A stretch of DNA of 64,000 nucleotides from Bacteroidia bacterium (GTDB taxonomy: Bacteria > Bacteroidota > Bacteroidia > SXHM01). Made by a program: the position numbers and the translations under genes. This document shows, piece after piece, positions 51,201 through 58,573 of the stretch. Location: assembly GCA_022072225.1 (NCBI GenBank), contig JAJVIC010000009.1:982482-1046481 (forward strand). Reading direction: 5' to 3'. Below the pieces are notes generated by a model. That model was not told the origin of the DNA. It saw nothing but the letters and a program-made list of their open reading frames with translations, and made no database searches. How positions within the stretch are numbered: the first letter of the stretch is position 1; each line of letters starts with the position of its first letter.

Positions 51201-51360
51201 GGGTATTAATGCCGCAGCAACTTCCGGTTCTTCCTACCCAGCTTGTAAAATCGTTATTGGAAAAATCGGCATTGTCGCATTGCGAATAACAATTGCTCAT
51301 AAGGCCGGAAAAGGCCAGAATTGTTAATGTTAGTAGATTGGTTTTAACGGTATTGTGCAT
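48205..51360 (-). CDS. Giant T9SS type B protein with multiple PKD domains
   Basis: A 1051-residue exported protein, paralogous in its repeats to the adjacent 1127-residue protein. Signal peptide about 1-26 (MSNCYSQCD). The N-terminal domain is different (residues 30-260) and Cys-containing. About eight PKD domains with WDFGDGSP cores follow. The C-terminal type B sorting domain reads YIPNAFSPNANGVNDRFTIN ... FDRWGELLY ... DMYVYTI. The two genes are adjacent on one strand with a repeat word between them, so they may have arisen by duplication followed by N-terminal replacement. Confidence 0.88.
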   Translation of the reverse strand: MHNTVKTNLLTLTILAFSGLMSNCYSQCDNADFSNNDFTSWVGRTGSCCGINTPSVGIVNGRHTIMTGAGTDPIACNDITLVAPGYAASARLGNSNVGAEAERLLYTYNVTAASALFTYQYAVVLEDPGHSVADQPRFEIRVLNANGQLVSQQCGYYAVTAAANIQGFRNCGGVRYRAWTPVGIDLSAYIGQNITIEFSTGDCALGGHFGYAYIVAECNPLELAVDYCPANSNVATLTAPSGFEYQWNTGATSQSIQVSNPINGAQYSCLLTAVTGCQVTVSADIAATAINTDFTNTIACPGEQIQFTDITNSNIGTIVSWDWDFGDGNTSVLQNPTHTYASSGIYSVTLTTVTSNNCEGTITKPVDINPYPVANFTAPPVCESFQVNFENGTLFPNTIGAWSWDFGDGSPPNTTIWDAAHSYPAGNYNATLICYSQNLACTDTFTAPVVVSPLPTADYTYTDVCHGNPVVFTNTSQGTISNSTWNFGDNSIPLYINSPSHIFISSGNYNTTLTVTSSDGCVDSITQVVTVTAQPQTQFSFNNACEGEPVNFTNQSTISPPFLINEWEWDFGDGSPVNSTDWEPQHVYNTAGTYYIRLITWSDNLVCSDTLIDSVYVYPQPLVDFSFNNVCLNTPMDFTNLSQGEISDWDWNFGDGSPHNFNMNISHSYPAPGNYDATLIATTIYGCIDSVSQSVTIYSQPQADFTFENVCHETITDFTDLSTTPAPGTIVSWQWNFADATPFDNNASASHLYANPGNYNVVHTVISNDGCVDSIIKTVVVHPNPVVDFIGEPEEGCSPLFVDFQDLSGILTGVNASWNWTFGDVGSSTEQNPTYAFINFSTTMPAIFDVTLQVTSDQGCETILRKENYITVYPIPKAGFTFSPQVTTVVYPQIEFTDLSQEATQWSWHFGDNQVNNTSTFQNPVYNYLDTGVFTITQVVYNDYRCSDTLRSDVIINPDVVIYIPNAFSPNANGVNDRFTINGTGITAQQMRIFDRWGELLYYTEDIESGWDGTIQRNGEKAKQDMYVYTITVLDLVKAEHKFYGYVMLLR

Positions 51361-51416
51361 GCGTTAAAGCCCAATGGGGTAGAGTTTGTTTCTCATTAAT
51401 TTGCAAAAATGCCAAG

Positions 51417-51424
51417 CAAATATA
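51417..51424 (-). promoter_or_regulatory. TAnnTTTG promoter box for the second PKD protein
   Basis: On the minus strand TATATTTG lies 56 bases before the ATG at 51360, giving a longer leader than most genes here. Confidence 0.5.
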
Positions 51425-51487
51425 TTGAATTATAGTCCCAAAGTCAAGCATTTAAGATTTCTTTTAACGAATTTTCAACTTTTTAAT

Positions 51488-51997
51488 TTACCACTCTCCT
51501 GCGTAATCCATTCGTTCGTTTGAATTTAATTTCAAATATTGATATTTCAGATTAAGAATTTGCCTGATATGCAGATAATCATGTGCCAACCAATTGGCTA
51601 AAAACATTCCTGCGCTCATTGCACCAAATTTGTGATGGTGATATGCATTATTCCAACTTGGGTTTTCAAGTGAATTTAACCAATTAACAGATTTTGTTCT
51701 TTCACTAAGCAGGGCATTTACTGTTTTCTCAAAGTCCTGCTCCATATATTTTCTGGAAATAACCCAGCCAACAGGGTCAATGGATGGAAGCTTTTCCTGC
51801 GGAGTTTCAAGTGTATGTTTCAGCCGGGCGCGGAAATCTTCCCTCTCCTCATCATACAGGTGGCAGGCAATTTCAAGCAAACACCATTTGTCGGGCTGAG
51901 GTTTCCATAAATATTCATTTTCGTTCAGACCGGCAAACAGGCTTTTGAAAATTTGAGAATTATACTCTAATTTTTTGATGATAAAACTCTGATTCAT
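51488..51997 (-). CDS. DinB-like (DinB_2) protein
   Basis: A 169-residue four-helix-bundle protein of the DinB/YfiT type. A conserved His triad that can bind metal is present: CLLEIACHLYDEEREDF (first His), then HHHKF and WLAHDYLHIRQIL (His-x3-His). DinB_2 members include bacillithiol transferases, which use the thiol made by the bshC pathway found 3.5 kb away; the link is suggestive only. No DNA damage role should be assumed. Confidence 0.8.
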   Translation of the reverse strand: MNQSFIIKKLEYNSQIFKSLFAGLNENEYLWKPQPDKWCLLEIACHLYDEEREDFRARLKHTLETPQEKLPSIDPVGWVISRKYMEQDFEKTVNALLSERTKSVNWLNSLENPSWNNAYHHHKFGAMSAGMFLANWLAHDYLHIRQILNLKYQYLKLNSNERMDYAGEW

Positions 51998-52071
51998 AGT
52001 ATTTCAGGATAAATTTGGTTAAAGCTAATATATTGGAAGATATATTTTGATTTTTGTTTCAAATAAATTTC

Positions 52072-52079
52072 TACATTTG
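52072..52079 (+). promoter_or_regulatory. TAnnTTTG promoter box for rpmG
   Basis: TACATTTG fits the -7 consensus, with TTTTTG about 17 bases upstream as a -33 element. The leader to the ATG at 52108 is about 25 bases. Confidence 0.6.
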
Positions 52080-52107
52080 CAGCCCTTAAAATAAAAAACA
52101 GAATAAA

Positions 52108-52290
52108 ATGGCTAAGAAAGGCAGCAGAATACAGGTAATTCTTGAATGCACAGAGCATAAAGATAGCGGTAAACCGGGAACTTCTCGTTACATCACTACC
52201 AAAAACAAGAAAAATACTACCGAAAGAATTGAGTTGAAGAAATACAACCCTATTCTTAAAAAAATGACCGTTCACAAAGAAATTAAGTAA
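52108..52290 (+). CDS. rpmG: Large ribosomal subunit protein bL33
   Basis: A 60-residue L33 protein: [32 protein letters not shown] and [18 protein letters not shown] are diagnostic. The Cys4 zinc site of C+ L33 is absent (C- type; a single Cys). It is the first gene of a short ribosomal operon with bL38. The rpmB gene that often precedes it is missing. Confidence 0.96.
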   Translation: MAKKGSRIQVILECTEHKDSGKPGTSRYITTKNKKNTTERIELKKYNPILKKMTVHKEIK

Positions 52291-52375
52291 AACAAGTTAT
52301 TAGAAAACAGTTAATTGTTAATAGGTAAAACCAAACGATTAACTAATAACCAGTAACCAATAACTCAATAAAACA

Positions 52376-52531
52376 ATGGCAAAGAAAACCGTAGCAACGC
52401 TGAAAACAGGAACAGGAAGAAGTTTTACCAAAGTAATTAAAATGGTAAAATCACCTAAAACAGGTGCATACTCTTTTAAAACAGAGGTAGTTCACAACGA
52501 CCACGTGAAAGATTTTCTGAAAGAAAACTAA
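52376..52531 (+). CDS. DUF4295 protein (Bacteroidota ribosomal protein bL38)
   Basis: A 51-residue basic protein: MAKKTVATLKTGTGRSFTKV, then VKSPKTGAYSFKTEVVHND and HVKDFLKEN. DUF4295 proteins of this length follow L33 in Bacteroidota; structural work on a Flavobacterium ribosome assigned the family as bL38. It is cotranscribed with rpmG. A strong terminator follows at 52553-52586. Confidence 0.85.
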   Translation: MAKKTVATLKTGTGRSFTKVIKMVKSPKTGAYSFKTEVVHNDHVKDFLKEN

Positions 52532-52552
52532 GGCATCGGAATAATGAATACA

Positions 52553-52586
52553 AAGCTTCTTTCTCTTCAGGAAGAAGCTTTTTTTG
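52553..52586 (+). terminator. Rho-independent terminator after bL38
   Basis: The 9 bp stem AAGCTTCTT/AAGAAGCTT with a 10-base loop (TCTCTTCAGG) is followed at once by a run of T residues. It ends the rpmG-bL38 transcript before the GxxExxY gene. Confidence 0.8.
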
Positions 52587-52594
52587 TTTATGTA

Positions 52595-53068
52595 TTAACC
52601 ACAAAGGTCACAGAGTAGGCGCAAAGTTCGCAAAGCAGAATGACTGAAAATGAAATTGCAAATAAGGTGCTTGGATTAGCAATTGATGTGCATCAGGCGC
52701 TTGGACCTGGATTACTTGAAAGCGCATATAAAGAAACGTTAGCTTATAAAATTAATAAATCAGGGCTTTTTGTTGAAAAGGAAAAACCGATGCCGCTTAT
52801 CTTTGAAGAGGTTAAATTAGATTGCGGTTATCGCATGGATTTATTAGTTGAAAATAAATTAGTTGTAGAGATTAAATCCGTTGAAGCAATTAACGATGTT
52901 CATCTTGCACAAGTGCTGACCTACCTTAAACTTGGTGATTATAAACTCGGTCTATTATTAAATTTCAATGTTTCACTAATGAAAAGTGGAATAAAAAGAG
53001 TTATAAATGGAACATTATAAAACTTTGTGTCCTTCGTGTATATTTATCTTTGTGTTCTTAGTGGTTAA
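52595..53068. mobile_element. Candidate cassette: GxxExxY gene between inverted repeat arms
   Basis: The left arm (52595-52636) starts TTAACCACAAAGGTCACAGA. The reverse complement of the right arm (53023-53068) starts TTAACCACTAAGAACACAAA, so the first 21 bases match at about 17 positions. Between them lies only the GxxExxY gene. The cassette sits exactly between the bL38 terminator and the ftsY start, breaking an otherwise core gene series. Gene-free copies of the arms occur elsewhere in the window. Mobility is inferred. Confidence 0.55.
52640..53020 (+). CDS. GxxExxY family protein (PD-(D/E)XK nuclease-like fold)
   Basis: A 126-residue member of the GxxExxY family. The name-giving motif is GLLESAYKETLAYKI (G-x-x-E-x-x-Y, near residues 22-34). 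The nuclease-like core has GYRMDLLVENKLVVEIKSVE, with the D and ExK of the PD-(D/E)XK fold. No activity is established for the family. It lies between inverted repeat arms that also occur alone in this window, analogous to the GIY-YIG element at 20 kb. The gene uses an ATG directly after the left arm. Confidence 0.85.
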   Translation: MTENEIANKVLGLAIDVHQALGPGLLESAYKETLAYKINKSGLFVEKEKPMPLIFEEVKLDCGYRMDLLVENKLVVEIKSVEAINDVHLAQVLTYLKLGDYKLGLLLNFNVSLMKSGIKRVINGTL

Positions 53069-53074
53069 ATAGGT

Positions 53075-54025
53075 ATGGGTATCTTCAGTATATTTTCAAA
53101 AGATAAAAAAGAAAGCCTTGACAAGGGTTTGGAAAAAACACGTGAAAACGTTTTTTCCCGTCTTACCAAAGCCGTAGTTGGTAAATCAACAGTTGATGCT
53201 GATGTTTTAGATAATCTGGAAGAAATTTTAATCAGCAGCGATGTTGGTGTTGAAACCACTCTTAAAATTATTGCCCGTATTGAAGAGCGCGTTAAAAAAG
53301 ACAAATACCTAGGCACTTCGGAACTGAACCGTATTTTAAAAGAAGAAATTGCCTCTTTGCTTGCAGAGAATAACAGCGATGATGTAACTGAATTTACCAT
53401 TCCCGCAGGAAAAAAGCCCTATGTAATAATGGTGGTTGGTGTAAATGGTGTAGGTAAAACAACCACTATAGGAAAGCTTGCCAACCAATTAAAAAAAACA
53501 GGTAAAAATGTGATGTTGGGCGCTGCGGATACCTTCCGTGCTGCTGCCGTTGATCAATTAAAAATATGGGGAACAAGAGTAAACGTTCCCGTAATAAATC
53601 AAGGTATGAATGCCGACCCGGCTTCAGTTGCTTTTGAAGCTGTTTCAGAAGCAGTGAAACAAAATGCGGATGTGGTTATCATTGATACGGCTGGTCGCTT
53701 ACACAACAAAGTAAACCTGATGAATGAACTTTCAAAGATCAAACGCGTGATGCAGAAAGTTGTTCCCGATGCACCGCATGAGATTTTATTGGTTTTAGAT
53801 GCTTCAACAGGTCAGAACGCGATTGAGCAGGCAAAACAATTTACATTGGCAACTGAAGTAAATGCGCTTGCGCTTACCAAGTTAGACGGCACTGCCAAAG
53901 GGGGTGTGGTCATTGGCATTTCCGACCAGTTTAAAATTCCTGTTAAATACATTGGAGTCGGTGAAGGAATAGACCACCTGCAGGTGTTTAATAAAAACGA
54001 ATTTGTGGATAGTTTATTTAAATGA
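53075..54025 (+). CDS. ftsY: Signal recognition particle receptor FtsY
   Basis: A 316-residue SRP GTPase that brings ribosome-SRP complexes to the membrane. N domain (1-90), then the G domain with GVNGVGKTTTIGKLANQLKK (P-loop), DTFRAAAVDQL, DTAGRLHNK, TKLDGTAKGG and the C-terminal GVGEGIDHLQVF. The long acidic A domain of E. coli FtsY is absent, as is usual outside proteobacteria. The start lies 6 bp after the right arm of the GxxExxY cassette, so the cassette supplies its upstream sequence. Confidence 0.96.
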   Translation: MGIFSIFSKDKKESLDKGLEKTRENVFSRLTKAVVGKSTVDADVLDNLEEILISSDVGVETTLKIIARIEERVKKDKYLGTSELNRILKEEIASLLAENNSDDVTEFTIPAGKKPYVIMVVGVNGVGKTTTIGKLANQLKKTGKNVMLGAADTFRAAAVDQLKIWGTRVNVPVINQGMNADPASVAFEAVSEAVKQNADVVIIDTAGRLHNKVNLMNELSKIKRVMQKVVPDAPHEILLVLDASTGQNAIEQAKQFTLATEVNALALTKLDGTAKGGVVIGISDQFKIPVKYIGVGEGIDHLQVFNKNEFVDSLFK

Positions 54026-54029
54026 TTTA

Positions 54030-54090
54030 TTCACCACTAAGACACTAAGCACACAAATAAAAACTAAGTGAACTTGTGTACTTAGTGGTA
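54030..54090. repeat. Gene-free inverted repeat of the TTAACCAC family upstream of rimO
   Basis: The left arm TTCACCACTAAGACACTAAG and the right arm (AACTTGTGTACTTAGTGGTA) pair as inverted repeats of 20 or more bases around a short A-rich loop. This is what the GxxExxY cassette would look like without its gene. It ends 6 bp before the rimO start. Confidence 0.7.
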
Positions 54091-54096
54091 AAAATA

Positions 54097-55407
54097 ATGA
54101 GAACAAAATCCGCAAAGAAGAATAAGATTAACGTAGTTACACTTGGCTGCTCCAAGAATATATATGATTCTGAAGTTTTGCTTGGTCAGTTGAAAGCCAA
54201 CGGCAAAGAAGCAGAGCACGAAAGCACAAAAGAAGATGCAAACATTATTGTCATCAATACCTGTGGTTTTATTGATAACGCCAAACAGGAAAGTATTGAT
54301 ACAATTGTTCGTTTTGCCGAAGCAAAAGAGCGTGGACTGGTGGAGAAAGTTTTTGTTACCGGCTGCCTGTCTGAACGCTATAAACCGGAACTTGAAAAAG
54401 AAATTCCCAATGTTGACCAGTATTTCGGCACGCGCGATTTACCAAAGCTCTTAAAAGTTCTGGGCGCTGATTACAAGCACGAACTTATTGGTGAGCGTAT
54501 TATTACCACACCTTCGCATTATGCGTATTTCAAAATTTCCGAAGGTTGCGACCGTCCATGTTCGTTTTGCGCTATTCCGCTGATGCGCGGGAAACATATT
54601 TCTAAACCAATAGAAGAATTGGTAAAGGAAGCTGAAAACCTTGCAGCCAAAGGAGTAAAAGAGTTGATGATTATTGCGCAGGATTCAACGTATTACGGTA
54701 TTGATATTTACGGCAAACGCAAATTAGCAGAGTTGCTGCAACGCCTGTCTGAAGTAGAAGGTATTGAGTGGCTGCGTTTGCATTATGCCTTTCCTTCCGG
54801 ATTTCCCGAAGATGTTTTGGATGTAATGCGCGAGAATAAAAAGATTTGCAAATACCTGGATATGCCTTTGCAGCATATTTCTAACCCGATGCTGAAATCG
54901 ATGCGCAGAGGTACTACTTCTGAAAAAACACGTGAGCTGGTGAAAACCATACGCGAAAAAGTTCCGGGAATTGCTTTGCGTACCACATTGATTGCAGGTT
55001 ATCCGGGTGAAACAAAAGAAGATTTCAATGAAATGCTGGATTGGGTGAAAGAAACCCGTTTCGACCGGCTTGGAATTTTTGCGTATTCACATGAAGAAAA
55101 TACGCACGCTTATTCATTTAAAGATGATGTTTCTGCCAAGACCAAACAAAAGCGTGTAGATGCCATTATGGAGGCGCAGCAGCAGATTTCAAATGAATTA
55201 AATCAACAGAAAGTTGGTAAGACTTATAAAGTGCTATTTGACCGCAAAGAAGGAAATTACTTCATTGGTCGCACCGAATTTGATTCACCGGAAGTAGATA
55301 ACGAAGTGTTGGTTGATGCAAAGAAATTCTATGTTAGAGTGGGTGATTTTTCCAACGTAAAAATTACTTCTGCTGAAGATTTCGACCTTTACGGTGAAAT
55401 TGTCTGA
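54097..55407 (+). CDS. rimO: Ribosomal protein uS12 methylthiotransferase RimO
   Basis: A 436-residue radical SAM methylthiotransferase that modifies an Asp of ribosomal protein S12. The N-terminal UPF0004 domain (INVVTLGCSKNIYDSE) carries the first cluster. The SAM cluster is CDRPCSFC. RimO hallmarks are PLMRGKHISKPIEEL and IAQDSTYYG; a TRAM domain closes the protein. The ATG at 54097 fits the family start; an upstream GTG (54076) lies inside a repeat. ftsY, rimO and bshC run in one direction. Confidence 0.95.
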   Translation: MRTKSAKKNKINVVTLGCSKNIYDSEVLLGQLKANGKEAEHESTKEDANIIVINTCGFIDNAKQESIDTIVRFAEAKERGLVEKVFVTGCLSERYKPELEKEIPNVDQYFGTRDLPKLLKVLGADYKHELIGERIITTPSHYAYFKISEGCDRPCSFCAIPLMRGKHISKPIEELVKEAENLAAKGVKELMIIAQDSTYYGIDIYGKRKLAELLQRLSEVEGIEWLRLHYAFPSGFPEDVLDVMRENKKICKYLDMPLQHISNPMLKSMRRGTTSEKTRELVKTIREKVPGIALRTTLIAGYPGETKEDFNEMLDWVKETRFDRLGIFAYSHEENTHAYSFKDDVSAKTKQKRVDAIMEAQQQISNELNQQKVGKTYKVLFDRKEGNYFIGRTEFDSPEVDNEVLVDAKKFYVRVGDFSNVKITSAEDFDLYGEIV

Positions 55408-55408
55408 A

Positions 55409-57019
55409 ATGAAGACCTCATTTATTCCATACGCTGAAACAGGTTTTTTCTCCAGCCTTATTCTTGATTACATTTCAGGAAAGACTGAACTGAAAGAGTT
55501 TTACGAATATGCTCCAGAGCTTTCTTCTTTCGCAAAAAAAATAAACGACAGAAAAGATAGTACGGTTGAAAGAACCATTCTCGCTGATGTTTTAAGAGAG
55601 CAGAATGAAATATTGAAAGCGAATGAACGGGTTTGTGCCAACATTGAATTACTTCGTAAAAACAATACGTTTACACTAACTACCGGCCATCAGTTAAATC
55701 TTTTTACCGGCCCGCTTTATTTTATTTATAAAATCATTTCTACCATTAATCTTGCTGAAAAATTAAAGCAGGAATTTCCCGATTGCAATTTCGTTCCTGT
55801 GTATTGGATGCACTGCGAAGACCATGATTTTGCAGAAATAAACCACATTCATCTTTTCGGGAAAAAGCTGGAATGGGCAGAAGAGCATCATGGAGCAGCA
55901 GGAGAAATTTCAACGGTATCATTACGTTCGCTTATAGCTGAACTAAAAAGCATTTTAGGCGAAAGCACAAACGCAAACGAGTTAGTCAACCTTTTTTCCG
56001 AAGCCTATCTCCATCATTCCAATCTTGCTGATGCCATGCGGTATCTTTGTCATCATCTGTTTGGTAAATATGGTTTGGTTATTCTGGATGCACGTGACAA
56101 AAGATTGAAACAAATCTTTATTCCGCAGCTTAAGCAGGATATTTTTGAGAATGTAAATTATAAAGCAGTTTCAGAATCTAATTCAGCATTAGAACAGTTG
56201 GGTTACAAAACACAGGTAAATCCCCGTGAAATCAATTGCTTTTATTTAACAGACGGAAAACGGGAACGCATTGTTAAATCAGAAAAAGGTTATGAGATTT
56301 TGAATACTGCCCTTGTCTTTTCAAAAGAAGAATTGGAAAATGAAATAGCAACACATCCTGAAAAATTCAGCCCCAATGTGGTGCTGCGCCCGCTTTATCA
56401 GGAACATATTTTACCCAACCTTGCTTACATAGGTGGGGCAGGGGAGCTGGCCTACTGGCTGCAATACAAAAGTATGTTTGCTGCTGCAAAGGTTTCTTTT
56501 CCTGTGTTGGTGTTGCGCAATTCAGTGATGGTGGTGGACGAAACTGTAAAAGTCAAAATTGAAAAATTGGGTTTAGCTGCAAAAGACTTCTTTGCTTCGG
56601 AAGAAAAGCTGGTGAATGAGTTTATTGCATCTCATTCTGCTTCTGATACTGCTTTAGTTGATGAGCAGCAACAAATGAAAGAGCTTTTTCAATCAGTTAA
56701 AGCTAAAGCAAAACAGGTAGATGTTACCTTGGAAGCAAGCATAGAAGCCGAGTTGCAGAAACAATTAAAAGTATTGGAGCAGCTGGAAAGCCGCATTCAG
56801 CGTGCTGAAAAAAAGAAACACGAAACATCGTTGAACCAAATAAAATCTATCCGCGAGAAATTATTCCCTGCTAATTCCTTGCAGGAACGTCACGAAAATA
56901 TCAGCACCTATTACTTGCGCTACGGAAGTGGTTTTATAGATGTATTAAAACAAAACCTGCAGCCATTAGACCGCAGGTTTCTTATTCTTGAACCCTCTAC
57001 TTTGGAGAGGGCAGTGTGA
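55409..57019 (+). CDS. bshC: Bacillithiol biosynthesis cysteine-adding enzyme BshC
   Basis: A 536-residue enzyme predicted to add cysteine to GlcN-malate in the last step of bacillithiol synthesis. Family blocks are FTLTTGHQLNLFTGPLYFIY, VYWMHCEDHDFAEI, RPLYQEHILPNLAYIGGAGE and ISTYYLRYGSGFI. A coiled-coil region of about 80 residues near 420-500 is usual for BshC. The ATG at 55409, 1 bp after the rimO stop, is preferred; a GTG at 55394 would overlap rimO. bshA and bshB are not in the window. Confidence 0.92.
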   Translation: MKTSFIPYAETGFFSSLILDYISGKTELKEFYEYAPELSSFAKKINDRKDSTVERTILADVLREQNEILKANERVCANIELLRKNNTFTLTTGHQLNLFTGPLYFIYKIISTINLAEKLKQEFPDCNFVPVYWMHCEDHDFAEINHIHLFGKKLEWAEEHHGAAGEISTVSLRSLIAELKSILGESTNANELVNLFSEAYLHHSNLADAMRYLCHHLFGKYGLVILDARDKRLKQIFIPQLKQDIFENVNYKAVSESNSALEQLGYKTQVNPREINCFYLTDGKRERIVKSEKGYEILNTALVFSKEELENEIATHPEKFSPNVVLRPLYQEHILPNLAYIGGAGELAYWLQYKSMFAAAKVSFPVLVLRNSVMVVDETVKVKIEKLGLAAKDFFASEEKLVNEFIASHSASDTALVDEQQQMKELFQSVKAKAKQVDVTLEASIEAELQKQLKVLEQLESRIQRAEKKKHETSLNQIKSIREKLFPANSLQERHENISTYYLRYGSGFIDVLKQNLQPLDRRFLILEPSTLERAV

Positions 57020-57025
57020 GGCTCT

Positions 57026-58126
57026 TTAAAAAATCTTCGGCAAATTTCTCGGACCGTTAAAGTTATAACAGTTACGGGCTTTTCTGCGGGCCGAATTTGA
57101 TCGGATATTGGTAAGTCTTGCGCTGGTAAATTCCAGTATCAGTGAAATCTCATGCGAACCGCCTGACGAACCCGCCAGTTTTGATAGCGTTAAGTCATAG
57201 CTGTAGGCAAACTGGTAAATAAATGTACCGTTGTTCGGGTCTTTTTGACGGAATCCAAGGCTGAAAATAAGCGCATCGGTACGTCTTGGAATAAGAATAG
57301 GTGTGCCGTTTCTGTACCACACACCAATAACCAATGGCGCGCGCAAGGCAAACAAACCTAAGTTAAAGGTCTGCAACACACTTTGTCTTTCATAAATAAA
57401 GTTAGGCGAGAGGTAAGTAAGATTTTTGCTCCTTGATTTCTTTTTAGACACAGGAATCATAAAACTGAGATGGCCTATGTATTTACGGGGCAAGCGTTGC
57501 ACTCCGCCAATCAATGATTCATTGGGTTGGGTAATGTGTTGAACAGAAAATCCGATATTGGTACTGATAATTCTGCGGCTGCGGCTTTTCTTAATGTTAA
57601 AGCGTGTCATAATTCCGGCAGCGGCATCAAACATTCCTTTTTTGTTGTTTGAAGGCAATGCGGCAGATGAGGTGTAAACCTGTCCGTAAACAGGGTCAAG
57701 CTGGTCGCTGAAAACAAAACGGCTCCAATCAATTGATTTTTGCAGGTAACCGGCTTGCAGCCCTATGTGTACATCACACATGCGGGGCATAACAGTAATA
57801 CGGTATGAGTAATTCAGGTTGTAGCTGTTTGTTCTTAACAGCCCATCGCCTTCTACGTTGCCTACTACTACTGCACCTATTCCTCCTCCCAGGTTAAAAT
57901 CGGCAATATCAATATTTACATTGTAGGTTCCGAAATTACTGTTCAGTGACGACCACAGGTTTCGGTAGTTGAAGTTAACACGCAGTCCCGGGTCTGCACC
58001 GGCAAAGGCAGGATTGTAGTACAGTTTGTTGGAATAATATTGAGAGAAGGTTGGATCCTGTGCCAACACAGTATTTGTGGCGGTAATCAACAGGAACAGA
58101 ACAGCACAGAGTATGCGTTGCTTCAT
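57026..58126 (-). CDS. PorP/SprF family T9SS outer-membrane protein
   Basis: A 366-residue beta-barrel protein with a signal peptide (1-22, VLAQ). It has the typical start DPTFSQYYSNKLYYNPAFAG, an internal VNFNYRNLW motif and a C-terminal FIYQFAYSYDLTLSKL and SHEISLILEF. PorP/SprF proteins are usually encoded next to giant type B T9SS cargo and anchor it. Here it stands alone, 6 kb from the two PKD proteins, which it may serve. A C-terminal basic tail (SARRKARNCYNF) is normal for the family. Confidence 0.88.
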   Translation of the reverse strand: MKQRILCAVLFLLITATNTVLAQDPTFSQYYSNKLYYNPAFAGADPGLRVNFNYRNLWSSLNSNFGTYNVNIDIADFNLGGGIGAVVVGNVEGDGLLRTNSYNLNYSYRITVMPRMCDVHIGLQAGYLQKSIDWSRFVFSDQLDPVYGQVYTSSAALPSNNKKGMFDAAAGIMTRFNIKKSRSRRIISTNIGFSVQHITQPNESLIGGVQRLPRKYIGHLSFMIPVSKKKSRSKNLTYLSPNFIYERQSVLQTFNLGLFALRAPLVIGVWYRNGTPILIPRRTDALIFSLGFRQKDPNNGTFIYQFAYSYDLTLSKLAGSSGGSHEISLILEFTSARLTNIRSNSARRKARNCYNFNGPRNLPKIF

Positions 58127-58263
58127 AGTGTTTTTGGGGTCAGAATACAGAATTAATCCTGCGTTTATACTTGATTAACCGAATTCAGTTACAAAAAAAT
58201 GAATTGTTTGGTCAGGCATTTCAGATTGCTTCAGTATTATTTGAATACAGGCCTGTTAATAAA

Positions 58264-58303
58264 ACACCCCTGAACTCAACCATTCGGGTTATCTCAGGGG
58301 TGT
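58264..58303 (-). terminator. Terminator after tRNA-Leu
   Basis: ACACCCCTGA and TCAGGGGTGT form a perfect 10 bp stem around a loop that itself pairs (AACC/GGTT-type). On the minus strand it is followed by TTTTATT. It lies 19 bp beyond the tRNA 3' end. Confidence 0.75.
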
Positions 58304-58321
58304 CTGTAAGGAATAAAACTG

Positions 58322-58405
58322 TGCCCACGGGGAGACTCGAACTCCCAAGGTAATTACACCAACGGCTTCTGAGACCGCAACGTTTGCCAATTTCGCCACG
58401 TGGGC
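58322..58405 (-). tRNA. tRNA-Leu (CAG)
   Basis: The minus strand folds as a class II tRNA of 84 nt. The acceptor stem GCCCACG/CGTGGGC is perfect, with discriminator A. The D arm has GGCGAAATTGGC, the anticodon loop CTCAGAA gives anticodon CAG, the long variable arm TTGGTGTAATTACC is typical of Leu, and the T arm carries GTTCGAGTC. CCA is not encoded. It decodes CUG. Confidence 0.93.
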
Positions 58406-58573
58406 AGCGATTGGGGCGACAAAAGTAGAAAAATATTTGAATCGCTGTTTTTCAGTTTTGCAAACCTGAAGTTCTCAGGTGTTGCTTGTCGTTGGTCAAA
58501 TCGCAATTGCTTTTATCGAAATTTCACCCGCCTTAGTCGCTAATTCCTTAATATTGACCCTCAAATCTGCGTT

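Noticed and set aside
53023-54096. Promoter function of the CTTAGTGGT words before ftsY and rimO
   Set aside because: No TAnnTTTG box was found in these words; they are kept as repeats, not promoters.
58171-58353. Small plus-strand open frame next to the tRNA
   Set aside because: It runs through the terminator and into the antisense of tRNA-Leu, and has no coding character.
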